DNA from: Streptomyces sp. NRRL F-2664
GTDB lineage: Bacteria; Actinomycetota; Actinomycetes; Streptomycetales; Streptomycetaceae
Length of the DNA: 27,232 nucleotides
Reading direction: 5' to 3'
Assembly (NCBI RefSeq): GCF_000719345.1
Contig: NZ_JOFX01000053.1
Coordinates: 1 to 27,232, forward strand
Part shown: positions 15,652-25,568 of the stretch, piece after piece
How the letters are laid out: each line of letters starts with the position of its first letter
Numbering within the stretch: the first letter of the stretch is position 1
Made by a program: the position numbers and the translations under genes
Notes under the pieces: generated by a model
The model's input: only the letters and a program-made list of their open reading frames with translations
The model's database searches: none
What the model was told of the DNA's origin: nothing

Positions 15652-16745
15652 ACGCCGGGCCGGAAGGGCGGCGCGAGCGGCCCACCGGGGGGCTGCGGCC
15701 CTTCTCGCCGTTCTCGATCAAGACCAAGCTCGGCACGCTCGTGGTCGTCTCGGTCTTCATCACGACCGGCCTGCTGCTGGTCGCCCTGCGCACGGACACC
15801 GAGCTGCGGTTCATCACCGTCTTCTCGGTGATCGCCTCGATGCTGATCACCCAGTTCGTGGCGCACAGCCTGACGGCGCCGCTGGACGACATGACCACGG
15901 TGGCCCGGGCCATCTCCCACGGCGACTTCACGCGCCGGGTGCGCGGCGCCGGGCGCCGTGACGAGCTGGGCGACCTGGCTTCGACGATCAACCTGATGGC
16001 GGACGACCTGGAGGCCGTGGACCGCCACCGCAAGGAGCTCGTCGCCAACGTCTCGCACGAGCTGCGCACCCCGATCGCGGCGCTGCGGGCGGTGCTGGAG
16101 AACGTCGTCGACGGTGTCTCCGCCGCCGACCCCGAGACCATGCGCACCATGCTGAAGCAGACCGAGCGGCTCGGACGGCTCGTGGAGACCCTGCTGGACC
16201 TGTCCCGGGTGGACAACGGGGTGGTGCCGCTGAAGGCCCGCCGCTTCGAGGTGTGGCCGTACCTGTCCGGCGTGCTGAAGGAGTCGGGGCTTGCTGCCGC
16301 GGGCCGGCCGGGGCTGCTCTCCGGTTCCGGCGGGCACACCCGCAACGACGTCCACCTGCACCTGGACGTCTTCCCGCCGGAGCTGTGCGCGTACGCCGAT
16401 GCCGAACGCCTGCACCAGGTGGTGGCGAACCTGATCGACAACGCGGTCAAGCACAGCCCCCCGCACGGCCGGGTCACCGTCCGGGCCCGGGCCGGTGAAG
16501 CACCCGGCGGCCTGGTGCTGGAGGTCCGCGACGAGGGTCCCGGCATTCCCGAGGCCGAGCGCCACCGGGTCTTCGAGCGGTTCAACCGGGGCAGCGCCCG
16601 GGGCGGTGACGGAGGCACCGGGCTGGGCCTGGCGATCGCCCGCTGGGCGGTGGAGCTGCACGGCGGCCGGATCGGAGTGGCCGAATCGTCACGCGGCTGC
16701 CGCATCCTCGTCACGCTTCCGGGCAGCTCGCAGGTGCCGTGTTGA
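15648..16745 (+). CDS. Two-component sensor histidine kinase with HAMP domain
   Basis: 365 aa from the GTG at 15648-15650, overlapping the response-regulator stop as GTGA, hence translationally coupled. Two membrane helices lie at about 28-48 and 54-74 with only some six residues (RTDTEL) between them, so there is almost no outside sensor domain. HAMP spans about 72-126. HisKA has H137 in VANVSHELRTP. The HATPase has an N-box VVANLIDNAVKHS (258-270), G1 DEGPGI (295-300) and G2 GTGLGLAI (323-330). It should autophosphorylate on H137 and pass phosphate to D69 of the upstream regulator. The signal is unknown; the topology suggests sensing within or at the membrane. The next gene, kgd, starts 259 bp later. 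Confidence 0.94.
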   Translation: MNAGPEGRRERPTGGLRPFSPFSIKTKLGTLVVVSVFITTGLLLVALRTDTELRFITVFSVIASMLITQFVAHSLTAPLDDMTTVARAISHGDFTRRVRGAGRRDELGDLASTINLMADDLEAVDRHRKELVANVSHELRTPIAALRAVLENVVDGVSAADPETMRTMLKQTERLGRLVETLLDLSRVDNGVVPLKARRFEVWPYLSGVLKESGLAAAGRPGLLSGSGGHTRNDVHLHLDVFPPELCAYADAERLHQVVANLIDNAVKHSPPHGRVTVRARAGEAPGGLVLEVRDEGPGIPEAERHRVFERFNRGSARGGDGGTGLGLAIARWAVELHGGRIGVAESSRGCRILVTLPGSSQVPC

Positions 16746-17004
16746 CGTAGGGTTCGAGTGGGAAGGACATGATCTCGGCCACACGTACCCGAGGTCCGTC
16801 AGGGGTGCGAAGCCAAGGGGGCCGCAACCTCGGTGCCCTCTACCCGAACCAGGCTGGTTTCCCGCCATTCCACGTCATGAAACCCGCCGTTCGATGTGAC
16901 CTGCGCGACGTAAGTCCCGCCCGGCCTGCATGCAGCGGCCGAGGAGGCGTAGCCTTTATTCCCGCTGTCCATACCTTGTGAAGCGGAAGAGGGCGGTTGC
17001 CGCC

Positions 17005-20000
17005 GTGTCGCCACAGTCCCCCAGTAACTCGAGCACCACGACCGAAGCAGCAGAGGGCGGGAAGAACCCTGCCTCAGGCTTCGGCGCGAATGAGTGGCTC
17101 GTCGACGAGATCTATCAGCAGTACCTCCAGGACCCTCAGTCGGTCGACCGGGCCTGGTGGGACTTCTTCGCCGACTACAAGCCGGGGGGCGCTGCCGCTC
17201 CGGTGACGTCGGCCGGTCCCGAGAAGTCCACGCCGACGGACGGCGCCTCCGCACAGGCCGCCACCGCCGTCGCCGGGACGCCGCAGGCCGCCGACGCCGC
17301 CACGGGGGCGGCGGACGCCGCGCCCGCGCCCGCGCCCGCCGCGACGCCGACTCCTCCGCCTGTGTCAGCTCCTGCCCCTGCTCCTGCCATCCCCTCTGGT
17401 GCCCCTGCTGTGACTGTCACCTCCCAGGCCCCGGCCGCCGCACCGGCCGCGCCCGCCCCCGCCTCCGTAGCCCCGCAGAAGGCCGCGCCCGCCACTGGGG
17501 CCCCCGCGGGCCCCGAGCTGGTGACGCTCCGCGGCCCGGCGGCTGCCGTGGCGAAGAACATGAACGCCTCCCTCGACGTCCCGACGGCCACGTCCGTCCG
17601 CGCCGTCCCGGTGAAGCTCCTGTTCGACAACCGGATCGTCATCAACAACCACCTGAAGCGGGCCCGGGGCGGGAAGATCTCCTTCACGCACCTCATCGGC
17701 TACGCGATGGTCCAGGCCATCAAGGCCATGCCGTCGATGAACTACTCCTTCGCGGAGAAGGACGGCAAGCCGACCCTGGTCAAGCCCGACCATGTGAACT
17801 TCGGCCTGGCCATCGACCTGGTGAAGGCCAACGGTGACCGCCAGCTCGTCGTCGCCGGCATCAAGAAGGCCGAGACCCTCAACTTCTTCGAGTTCTGGCA
17901 GGCGTACGAGGACATCGTCCGCCGCGCCCGCGTCGGCAAGCTGACGATGGACGACTTCACCGGCGTCACCGTCTCGCTGACCAACCCCGGCGGCCTGGGC
18001 ACCGTCCACTCCGTGCCCCGCCTGATGCCCGGACAGTCGGTCATCATGGGCGTCGGCTCCATGGACTACCCCGCCGAGTTCCAGGGCACCTCGCAGGACA
18101 CCCTGAACAAGCTGGGCATCTCCAAGGTCATGACCCTGACCTCGACCTACGACCACCGGGTCATCCAGGGCGCGGCCTCCGGCGAGTTCCTGCGCATCGT
18201 CGCGAACCTGCTCCTGGGCGAGGACGGCTTCTACGACTCCGTCTTCGAGTCGCTGCGCATCCCGTACGAGCCGGTCCGCTGGAACCGCGACATCGACGCC
18301 AGCCACGACGACGACGTCACCAAGGCCGCCCGCGTCTTCGAGCTGATCCACTCCTACCGGGTCCGCGGCCACGTCATGGCCGACACGGACCCGCTGGAGT
18401 ACAAGCAGCGCAAGCACCCCGACCTCGACATCACCGAGCACGGCCTCACCCTGTGGGACCTGGAGCGCGAGTTCGCCGTCGGCGGCTTCTCCGGCAAGTC
18501 CATGATGAAGCTGCGCGACATCCTCGGCGTGCTGCGCGACTCGTACTGCCGCACCACCGGCGTCGAGTTCATGCACATCCAGGACCCGAAGCAGCGCCGC
18601 TGGATCCAGGACCGCATCGAGCGCCCGCACACCAAGCCGGAGCGCGAGGAGCAGCTGCGCATCCTGCGCCGCCTGAACGCCGCCGAGGCCTTCGAGACCT
18701 TCCTGCAGACGAAGTACGTCGGCCAGAAGCGCTTCTCCCTGGAGGGCGGCGAGTCCGTCATCCCGCTGCTCGACGCCGTCATCGACTCGGCCGCCGAGGC
18801 CCGCCTCGAAGAGGTCGTCATCGGCATGGCCCACCGCGGCCGCCTGAACGTCCTGGCGAACATCGTCGGCAAGTCGTACGCGCAGATCTTCCGCGAGTTC
18901 GAGGGCAACCTCGACCCGAAGTCCATGCACGGCTCCGGCGACGTCAAGTACCACCTGGGTGCCGAGGGCACCTTCACCGGCCTCGACGGTGAGCAGATCA
19001 AGGTCTCGCTCGTCGCGAACCCCTCGCACCTGGAGGCGGTCGACCCGGTCCTGGAGGGTGTCGCCCGCGCCAAGCAGGACGTCATCAACAAGGGCGGCAC
19101 GGACTTCACCGTCCTGCCGCTCGCGCTCCACGGCGACGCGGCCTTCGCCGGCCAGGGCGTCGTCGCCGAGACGCTGAACATGTCGCAGCTGCGCGGCTAC
19201 CGCACCGGCGGCACCGTGCACGTGGTCATCAACAACCAGGTCGGCTTCACCGCCGCCCCGGAGTCCTCGCGTTCCTCGATGTACGCGACCGACGTGGCCC
19301 GCATGATCGAGGCGCCGATCTTCCACGTGAACGGCGACGACCCGGAGGCCGTCGTCCGCGTCGCGCGGCTCGCCTTCGAGTTCCGCCAGGCGTTCAACAA
19401 GGACGTGGTCATCGACCTCATCTGCTACCGCCGCCGCGGCCACAACGAGTCCGACAACCCGGCCTTCACCCAGCCGCTGATGTACGACCTGATCGACAAG
19501 AAGCGCTCGGTGCGCAAGCTGTACACCGAGTCCCTCATCGGTCGCGGCGACATCACCCTGGAAGAGGCCGAGCAGGCGCTCCAGGACTTCCAGGGCCAGC
19601 TGGAGAAGGTCTTCGCGGAGGTCCGCGAGGCCGCCACGCAGCCCGCCGTCTCCGCGGCGCCGGCTCCCGACCAGGCCGACTTCCCGGTCGCGGTGAACAC
19701 CGCGATCTCCCAGGACGTCGTCAAGCGGATCGCCGAGTCCCAGGTCAACATCCCCGAGGGCGTCACCGTCCACCCGCGCCTGCTGCCGCAGCTGCAGCGC
19801 CGCGCGGCGATGATCGACGAGGGCACCATCGACTGGGGCATGGGCGAGACCCTCGCCTTCGGTTCGCTGCTGATGGAGGGCACCCCGGTCCGGCTGTCCG
19901 GCCAGGACTCCCGCCGCGGCACGTTCGGCCAGCGCCACGCGGTCCTCATCGACCGGGAGACCGGCGAGGACTACACCCCGCTGCTCTACCTGTCCGACGA

Positions 20001-20877
20001 CCAGGCCCGCTACAACGTCTACGACTCGCTGCTCTCCGAGTACGCGGCAATGGGCTTCGAGTACGGCTACTCGCTGGCCCGGCCGGACGCGCTGGTCCTG
20101 TGGGAGGCCCAGTTCGGTGACTTCGTCAATGGCGCGCAGACCGTCGTCGACGAGTTCATCTCCTCCGCCGAGCAGAAGTGGGGCCAGACCTCCGGCGTCA
20201 CGCTGCTCCTCCCCCACGGCTACGAGGGCCAGGGCCCGGACCACTCGTCCGCCCGCCCGGAGCGCTTCCTCCAGCTGTGCGCGCAGAACAACATGACGGT
20301 GGCCATGCCCACGCTCCCGTCGAACTACTTCCACCTCCTGCGCTGGCAGGTCCACAACCCGCACCACAAGCCGCTGGTCGTCTTCACCCCGAAGTCGATG
20401 CTGCGTCTGAAGGCTGCGGCGTCGAAGGCGGAGGAGTTCACGACCGGTTCGTTCCGTCCGGTCATCGGCGACACCACGGTGGACGCGAACGCGGTCCGCA
20501 AGGTCGTCTTCTGCGCCGGCAAGGTCTACTACGACCTGGAGGCGGAGCGCGAGAAGCGCGGCATCACGGACACCGCGATCATCCGCATCGAGCGCCTGTA
20601 CCCGCTTCCGGGTGCGGAGCTCCAGGCCGAGATCGCCAAGTTCCCGAACGCGGCCAAGTACATCTGGGCGCAGGAGGAGCCGGCGAACCAGGGTGCGTGG
20701 CCGTTCATCGCGCTGAACCTGATCGACCACCTCGACCTGGCGGTCGGCGCGGACGTCCCGGCGGGCGAGCGCCTGCGGCGCATCTCGCGCCCGCACGGCT
20801 CCTCCCCGGCGGTCGGCTCCGCCAAGCGCCACCAGGCGGAGCAGCAGCAGCTGATCAACGAGGTCTTCGAGGCGTAA
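17005..20877 (+). CDS. kgd: Multifunctional 2-oxoglutarate decarboxylase/dehydrogenase E1 with fused E2 domain
   Basis: 1290 aa from the GTG at 17005, with GAGGGCGG 8 nt upstream. The order of parts is that of actinobacterial Kgd/SucA: an E1 N-terminal helix (about 26-60, [14 protein letters not shown]), an Ala/Pro linker (about 63-170), an E2-type acyltransferase core (about 180-425, catalytic H384 in TYDHRVIQG), then a full ThDP-dependent E1 (about 440-1290, with [14 protein letters not shown] and [10 protein letters not shown]). In this group the protein makes the E1 and succinyltransferase parts of the 2-oxoglutarate dehydrogenase complex, uses lipoyl groups from the pyruvate dehydrogenase complex, and can be inhibited by GarA/OdhI-type FHA proteins. 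Part of the linker uses T-ending codons unlike the rest. A strong terminator follows. Confidence 0.97.
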   Translation: MSPQSPSNSSTTTEAAEGGKNPASGFGANEWLVDEIYQQYLQDPQSVDRAWWDFFADYKPGGAAAPVTSAGPEKSTPTDGASAQAATAVAGTPQAADAATGAADAAPAPAPAATPTPPPVSAPAPAPAIPSGAPAVTVTSQAPAAAPAAPAPASVAPQKAAPATGAPAGPELVTLRGPAAAVAKNMNASLDVPTATSVRAVPVKLLFDNRIVINNHLKRARGGKISFTHLIGYAMVQAIKAMPSMNYSFAEKDGKPTLVKPDHVNFGLAIDLVKANGDRQLVVAGIKKAETLNFFEFWQAYEDIVRRARVGKLTMDDFTGVTVSLTNPGGLGTVHSVPRLMPGQSVIMGVGSMDYPAEFQGTSQDTLNKLGISKVMTLTSTYDHRVIQGAASGEFLRIVANLLLGEDGFYDSVFESLRIPYEPVRWNRDIDASHDDDVTKAARVFELIHSYRVRGHVMADTDPLEYKQRKHPDLDITEHGLTLWDLEREFAVGGFSGKSMMKLRDILGVLRDSYCRTTGVEFMHIQDPKQRRWIQDRIERPHTKPEREEQLRILRRLNAAEAFETFLQTKYVGQKRFSLEGGESVIPLLDAVIDSAAEARLEEVVIGMAHRGRLNVLANIVGKSYAQIFREFEGNLDPKSMHGSGDVKYHLGAEGTFTGLDGEQIKVSLVANPSHLEAVDPVLEGVARAKQDVINKGGTDFTVLPLALHGDAAFAGQGVVAETLNMSQLRGYRTGGTVHVVINNQVGFTAAPESSRSSMYATDVARMIEAPIFHVNGDDPEAVVRVARLAFEFRQAFNKDVVIDLICYRRRGHNESDNPAFTQPLMYDLIDKKRSVRKLYTESLIGRGDITLEEAEQALQDFQGQLEKVFAEVREAATQPAVSAAPAPDQADFPVAVNTAISQDVVKRIAESQVNIPEGVTVHPRLLPQLQRRAAMIDEGTIDWGMGETLAFGSLLMEGTPVRLSGQDSRRGTFGQRHAVLIDRETGEDYTPLLYLSDDQARYNVYDSLLSEYAAMGFEYGYSLARPDALVLWEAQFGDFVNGAQTVVDEFISSAEQKWGQTSGVTLLLPHGYEGQGPDHSSARPERFLQLCAQNNMTVAMPTLPSNYFHLLRWQVHNPHHKPLVVFTPKSMLRLKAAASKAEEFTTGSFRPVIGDTTVDANAVRKVVFCAGKVYYDLEAEREKRGITDTAIIRIERLYPLPGAELQAEIAKFPNAAKYIWAQEEPANQGAWPFIALNLIDHLDLAVGADVPAGERLRRISRPHGSSPAVGSAKRHQAEQQQLINEVFEA

Positions 20878-20896
20878 CCACGCCGCGGAACCAGGA

Positions 20897-20937
20897 CCGG
20901 AAGGCCCGGCCCCCTCGTCGGGGGCCGGGCCTTCCGG
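20897..20937. terminator. Perfect 18-bp hairpin terminator after kgd
   Basis: Arms 20897-20914 and 20920-20937 are exact reverse complements of 18 bp around a 5-nt loop TCGTC. It begins 20 nt after the kgd stop. Being symmetric, it could also stop transcription arriving from the convergent FxsT-like gene on the minus strand. There is no long U-run, usual for Streptomyces. Confidence 0.9.
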
Positions 20938-21136
20938 CTGCGAACCGTCGTTTCCCCGACCGGCACTGGCCGATGCCCTCGACTCCAGCGACCGCGGGCG
21001 TCCACGCCCAGCAGCCCAGGAGGCCCGCGGCCGCCGTCCGTCAGAAGCGCGTAGCGATTGGGGGCGCACCGGGCTCCCGCCCCCTCACCCCCGACCCGCG
21101 AGCAGCCCGCCCGGCCCGCCCGGGCACCCGTACCCC

Positions 21137-24100
21137 CTACGGCTGCGGTTCGAAGTCCCAGTACGGTCTGGCGCGTTGCTTCGCCGAGACCGTGTGGACG
21201 TGTTGGGGGCCCAGGGTGCGGGTCAGGCCCCTGATGCCCGCGTCCTCGTGCCTGGCCGCCTCCGTGTCCTCCCGGACGGACCGCAGGTCCGCGGCCAGCG
21301 CGATCTGGGCGCTCAGCGTCATCGGGTGGTCGGGGCCCAGGACCTGTTCGGCGGTGCGCAGGGTCTCCCGGCTCAGGTCCAGCGCGTCCTCCAGGCGGCC
21401 GGTGATGTTGCGGTGGCCGGTGGCGTTGAGGGCGCAGCCCAGCGTCCAGGGGTGCCGGGCGCCGAGGGCGCCGCGCATGCCCACGAGGGCCTGCTCCGCC
21501 AGGGAGAGGCCCTCGGTCCGCTCGCCCTGGGCGCGCAGGACCAGGCCGAGGTTGCCGACGGTGCCGATGCTGTACGGGTGGGCGAGGCCGAGCTGCGACT
21601 GGTAGCCGCGGACGACGTCCTCGGAGATGCGGCGGGCCTCGCCGATGTCGCCGTACTCCCGAAGGTACGTGGCGTAGTCGGAGGCGACCATCAGCGTCCA
21701 CGGGTAGTCCACGCCGAAGACGCGCGTGGCCCGTTCCCAGACGGTCCGCAGCCGCAGGCCGGCGCCGGGGATGTCGCCGGACCGGCGCAGGCACAGGCCG
21801 AGGTTGTGCTCGGCGCGCAGGGTCTGCGGGTGCCCGAGGCCGAGCACCTGGGTGTTGAGCTTGACGCCCTGCTCCTGGCGGGTCTGGGCCTCCCGGTAGC
21901 GGCCCATGAGCCGCAGTCCCATGGCGCAGGCGATGCCGGAGGCCAGGGTGGAGATGTGCAGGGGCATCAGGACCCGTTCGCGGCGGCGCAGGGTGTCCAG
22001 GTCGAGGTCGTAGGCCTCCTGGTAGCGGCCGAGGAGCCGGTAGGTGGCGGCCAGGTTGTTCTGCGCGTCGAGGGTGACGGGGTCGTCCTCGCCGAGCAGT
22101 TCGCGGTAGGTGGCCAGGCAGTGCTCGAAGATGCCGCGGGCCGGTTCGAACTTGGCGATGCACAGCAGGACGCCGCCGTAGGCGCTGGTGGCGCGCAGGC
22201 TCTCCAGGTCCTGGTCGCCGCGTTCGCCGGTGAGCCGGTCGGCGACGGCCCGGGTGAGGATCTCGGCGCGGCGGAACAGGCCGAGGTTGCGCAGCGCGTT
22301 GCCGTACTGGTAGCTGAGTTCGCGGACCTTGGGGTGGTCGTCGCCGAGCCGGGCCCGCCAGATCTGGTCGGTCTCCTCGCACAGGCGCAGGCAGGTGTGG
22401 TACTCCCCCGCGAGGATCAGGTAGCGCAGGCAGTGCAGCAGGAAGTTCTGGATGCGCGGGTTGCTGCTGGTGATGACCCCGGAGGGGGTGAGGTGCGGGA
22501 CGAGTTCGGCGTAGCGGGGCCAGAGCCGGGAGTCGGAGGGCCGGCCGGGGTCGGCGGCGGCGAGGACCTGGCGGACGGCCCGGGCGAGGGGTTCCGCCTC
22601 GTCCTCGGAGAGGTTCTGGCGGACGATGCCGTGGACCATGCGGTGCAGTTGCACGGTCTCCAGTCCGCCGCCGCCCTCCTCCACGGGGAGGTCGGAGTAC
22701 TCCAGTCGTACGACGGAGAACTGGACGAGTTTGTTGAGGGCGGCGTTCCAGCGGATCTGGTCGTTGATGAGGCCGGCGAGCTGTTCGGGTACGTCGTCGG
22801 CGGGGAACTCGCGCAGCAGGCGCAGCGGGACGGGGCCGGGGGCGAAGAAGACGAAGAGCCGCAGGAGGGCGAGGGCGTCGGGGAAGTTCTCCCGGACGTT
22901 GTTGAGCAGGAGGGCGAGGGCTGTGGGGAAGGGCAGCGGGTAGTCCTCGGAGAGGGTGACGGCCTCGCGGGAGTCCATCCGGCGCTGGAGCAGGGCGAGG
23001 TAGTCGCCGACGGGCAGCGGTGAGTCGGCGAGCCAGCCGGCGGTCTGGTCGAGGGCGAGGGGGTAGTCCTCCAGGGCCTCGGCGAGCTGGTCGGCCTCGT
23101 CGGCGGTCAGGCGCAGGGCGCGGCGGCGGATGAAGGTGATGGACTCGGGGCGGGCGTAGAGGGGGACCTCGACGAGGCTGGTGTGCCGGGCGGCCCATTC
23201 GCGGTTGCGTGAGGTGATGATGACGTCGCCGGAGCCGCCGGAGGGAAGCAGGTCGATCAGGTCGTCGGGGTTGTCGCAGCCGTCGAAGACCATCAGCCAA
23301 CGGCTGTACGGGGCTCCGCGGCGCAACGCTTCGAGGACTGACCGGATCTGCGCGCCGTAGCTGCCGGCGCCGCGCGGGAGGCCGAGGGCCGGTGCCAGGT
23401 CGGCGAGGCGTTCGCGGAGGGTGGGCCGGTCCTCGGCGGGGACCCACCACACGACGTCGTACTCGGAGGCGAAGCGGTAGGCGTACTCGGTGGCGACCTG
23501 GGTCTTGCCGACGCCGGACAGCCCGAGCAGGGTGACGGTGGACGCACCGGGCGGGGCGTCGCAGAGGGCTTGGCGGAGGGTGCCGATGACGTCGTTGCGG
23601 CCGGTGAAGCGGGGGTTGCGGCGCGGGACGCGTCCCCAGATCTCGGGCGGGTCGTTGGGGAAGCGGGGGCCGCGGCGGCCGGTTTCGGTGCCGATGTGTT
23701 CGGTGGGCAGTTCCAGGCGGCGCAGGACGCGGTATTCGGCCTCGTACGCGTCCAGGCCCCACAGGTCGGCCTTCTCCAGCACGGCCACGGCGCTGGGCAG
23801 GGGTGCGTCGGTGAGGCAGACGGCGGCGAAGCGGCCGGGGTGGTCGTCGGTGACGGCCCGCAGGGCGGTGTTCCACTCCTCCTCGGTGTGGGTGCCGGCG
23901 GAGAAATAGCGTTCGCTGAGGACGAGGAGGACGCGGCTGCCGGAGCGGGCGAGGTCGTCGAGGGCCTGGGTGAGGCCGGGGCGGTTCTGCGGGTCCCACC
24001 GCTGGAGGGTGACGCGGTGTCCGTGTTCTTCGAGGCGGTGGGCAATCCACACGGCCCAGGGGCGGTTGAAGCCGGCGAAGCTGATGACGAAGCGTTGCGG

Positions 24101-24241
24101 TGGCTGCGGCGGAGGCGGATGCAGCTGCTGGTGCTCGTGGGGCTCCTGCGGGCAGCGGGAGGGCGGCTGGGGTGGTGGAAGCCGCTGCGGTGGGGGAGGC
24201 TGTTGCGCTGCGTCGCGGTCCTGCCGGCTACCGGTGGTCAT
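21137..24241 (-). CDS. fxsT: FxsT-like TIR / NB-ARC / tetratricopeptide-repeat protein
   Basis: 1034 aa from the ATG at 24239-24241, with GGGAGA about 7 nt upstream. Residues 12-50 are a Pro/Gln tract. A TIR domain (about 51-180) starts FVISFAGFNRPWAVWIAHRL and contains LVLSERYFSAG. NB-ARC (about 205-590) has Walker A GLSGVGKT (240-247), Walker B WLMVFDGCDN (315-324) and an IITSRNREW sensor. About 600-1015 is made of TPR_10/12-type repeats (LGDDHPKV, LGEDDPVT, LGHPQT, LGPDHPMT). Proteins of this build accompany FxSxx-COOH peptide systems, but many are longer, with an extra N-terminal P-loop ATPase that is missing here. The STAND layout suggests signal-triggered oligomerisation. The actual role in the system is unknown. 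It is the third gene of the fxs-type operon, 64 bp after the hydroxylase gene. Confidence 0.88.
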   Translation of the reverse strand: MTTGSRQDRDAAQQPPPPQRLPPPQPPSRCPQEPHEHQQLHPPPPQPPQRFVISFAGFNRPWAVWIAHRLEEHGHRVTLQRWDPQNRPGLTQALDDLARSGSRVLLVLSERYFSAGTHTEEEWNTALRAVTDDHPGRFAAVCLTDAPLPSAVAVLEKADLWGLDAYEAEYRVLRRLELPTEHIGTETGRRGPRFPNDPPEIWGRVPRRNPRFTGRNDVIGTLRQALCDAPPGASTVTLLGLSGVGKTQVATEYAYRFASEYDVVWWVPAEDRPTLRERLADLAPALGLPRGAGSYGAQIRSVLEALRRGAPYSRWLMVFDGCDNPDDLIDLLPSGGSGDVIITSRNREWAARHTSLVEVPLYARPESITFIRRRALRLTADEADQLAEALEDYPLALDQTAGWLADSPLPVGDYLALLQRRMDSREAVTLSEDYPLPFPTALALLLNNVRENFPDALALLRLFVFFAPGPVPLRLLREFPADDVPEQLAGLINDQIRWNAALNKLVQFSVVRLEYSDLPVEEGGGGLETVQLHRMVHGIVRQNLSEDEAEPLARAVRQVLAAADPGRPSDSRLWPRYAELVPHLTPSGVITSSNPRIQNFLLHCLRYLILAGEYHTCLRLCEETDQIWRARLGDDHPKVRELSYQYGNALRNLGLFRRAEILTRAVADRLTGERGDQDLESLRATSAYGGVLLCIAKFEPARGIFEHCLATYRELLGEDDPVTLDAQNNLAATYRLLGRYQEAYDLDLDTLRRRERVLMPLHISTLASGIACAMGLRLMGRYREAQTRQEQGVKLNTQVLGLGHPQTLRAEHNLGLCLRRSGDIPGAGLRLRTVWERATRVFGVDYPWTLMVASDYATYLREYGDIGEARRISEDVVRGYQSQLGLAHPYSIGTVGNLGLVLRAQGERTEGLSLAEQALVGMRGALGARHPWTLGCALNATGHRNITGRLEDALDLSRETLRTAEQVLGPDHPMTLSAQIALAADLRSVREDTEAARHEDAGIRGLTRTLGPQHVHTVSAKQRARPYWDFEPQP

Positions 24242-24305
24242 GCGGCCGTCTCCCTGGGCTGCGGGCAGTGGACGGGACTGAAAAGGTACCGCAGGGGACG
24301 GTCCG

Positions 24306-25568
24306 TCAGACCTGCGCGAAGAGCGCGAGTTCGGGGTGCCTCTCGCACCATGCGCGGCGTTCGCGGTCGACGGCCCGACGGGCCGCGGCGTGCTGGTCGC
24401 CGGGCGGCGGGAGCTCGTCCATGGCCCGTTCGGCGGCGGCCATCGCATCGGTGAACTCGCGTCCCGCGGCGGTCAGTCGGTCGTGGGCGCGCAGGACGGG
24501 CAGGACGGCGGCGACCTGGGCGCGGATCCTGGCGTGCTGGGCCCAGGCGCCGCGGGCGCCGTAGAGGGCGGCGCGCTGCCAGTACCCGGCGAGGGCCAGG
24601 TGGGCGTAGGCGCCGTGCAGGAGTCCCTCCAGCGGGCGCGGATCGCTGCGCCAGGGCGCCCAGTGGCGCGGCGTCGCGTCGGCGGTGTGCAGGGTCAGGA
24701 CGTCGGCGAGGGCGGTGAGTTTGCCGTGCTGGACCTCGTGGACGAGGGTCGCGGCGAGCGCGGGCGGGGCCTGTGCGCGGGCCAGCACGGAGCCGGCGGC
24801 CGCGGGGAGGGTGGCGCCGCTGGAGCGGGAGCCGCCGGCGAGCGGTACGAGGGAGCGCAGCAGTTGTACGGTCTCCTCCGCGCGCACGGTGTCGTAGCGG
24901 TGGAGCAGGGTGAGGGCGCCGGTCCACTGGGTGTCCCACCGCTTGTGTCCCTTGGGGGTGAGGCGGCGGGCGGGCCGCAGGGGCGCCGGTGCGGGCTGTG
25001 CCGCGCCGGGCGCACGGTAGGGGTCGAGGTCGTCGAGGGCGGTGCGGCCGCCGGGCAGTGCGTGCAGGGGCAGGGTGGCGGGGTCGTCGGGGTCCCAGGA
25101 GCGTTCGGTGAGGACGAGCGGGCCCGGGCGGTCGGGGCGCAGCAGGCCGAGGGTGGGCAGGACGAGCCGGCCGTGCACGGGCCGCAGGGTGTGGGTGAAC
25201 GGTATCCGGGCGCGCAGGGCGGCGGCCGCGGCGAGGGCGCCGAGGTGGGCGAGGTCCGGCGGCGGGCCGTACGGGGCGTGCAGCCGGCGCAGGGTCTCCT
25301 CGGCCCATACGCCGGTGGCCGGGTAGTGCAGTACGTCGCGTGCGGCGGCCGGGTCGTGCCGCTCGGCCTCCTCCAGCAGGGCCCAGTGCTCGGCGGTCCG
25401 GCCGGTCCGGCCGCAGGGCGCGGCGTCGAGGACGGCTCGGAGCAGTACCAGGCGCTTGGAGCGGCGTACGTCGTGGACCAGGCGGGTGCCTTCCGGGGAG
25501 GGCTCGGTGGAGGCGAGGGCGCGCAGGGTGGGCGTGGGCACGGTGAAGGCGGCGAGGGCGGCGGTCAT
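24306..25568 (-). CDS. Alpha-ketoglutarate-dependent HExxH-type peptide beta-hydroxylase
   Basis: 420 aa from the ATG at 25566-25568, overlapping the radical SAM stop as ATGA. The key motif is LVHEVQHGKL with H277, E278 and H281; this HExxH followed by Gly-Lys-Leu is the family signature (usually HEFQHSKL). APWRSDPRPLEGLLHGAYAH (304-323), also conserved, provides Arg and His residues that may bind alpha-ketoglutarate and iron. Despite the HExxH the family is not a protease: members hydroxylate beta-carbons of residues in precursor peptides using O2 and alpha-ketoglutarate. The motif is intact, so activity is expected, unlike the inactivated copies fused to FxsB in many strains. The N-terminal 200 residues are helical and Ala-rich. 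The substrate is presumably the FxsA-type precursor processed by the preceding enzyme. Confidence 0.85.
   Translation of the reverse strand: MTAALAAFTVPTPTLRALASTEPSPEGTRLVHDVRRSKRLVLLRAVLDAAPCGRTGRTAEHWALLEEAERHDPAAARDVLHYPATGVWAEETLRRLHAPYGPPPDLAHLGALAAAAALRARIPFTHTLRPVHGRLVLPTLGLLRPDRPGPLVLTERSWDPDDPATLPLHALPGGRTALDDLDPYRAPGAAQPAPAPLRPARRLTPKGHKRWDTQWTGALTLLHRYDTVRAEETVQLLRSLVPLAGGSRSSGATLPAAAGSVLARAQAPPALAATLVHEVQHGKLTALADVLTLHTADATPRHWAPWRSDPRPLEGLLHGAYAHLALAGYWQRAALYGARGAWAQHARIRAQVAAVLPVLRAHDRLTAAGREFTDAMAAAERAMDELPPPGDQHAAARRAVDRERRAWCERHPELALFAQV

Noticed and set aside
16799..16972. A short minus-strand frame before kgd starting MDSGNKGY
   Set aside because: Third-position GC is near the intergenic level, the purine run touches the ATG, and the region must carry the kgd leader; there is no recognised domain.
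17365..21069. A 1234-codon minus-strand frame opposite kgd
   Set aside because: It is the antisense shadow of a highly GC-biased essential gene; its composition (Val, Asp, Gly, Leu, Arg) is typical of such shadows and it has no motifs.
24100..24241. The low-complexity CTG/CGG-rich stretch at the start of fxsT as a regulatory repeat
   Set aside because: It encodes the Pro/Gln tract of the protein in frame; no regular unit was found.
24685..24897. The HExxH motif in the fxs-type operon as a zinc protease
   Set aside because: The residues around it (HEVQHGKL and the WRSDPRP block) and the radical SAM neighbour fit the alpha-ketoglutarate peptide hydroxylase family; there is no signal peptide or known protease fold.
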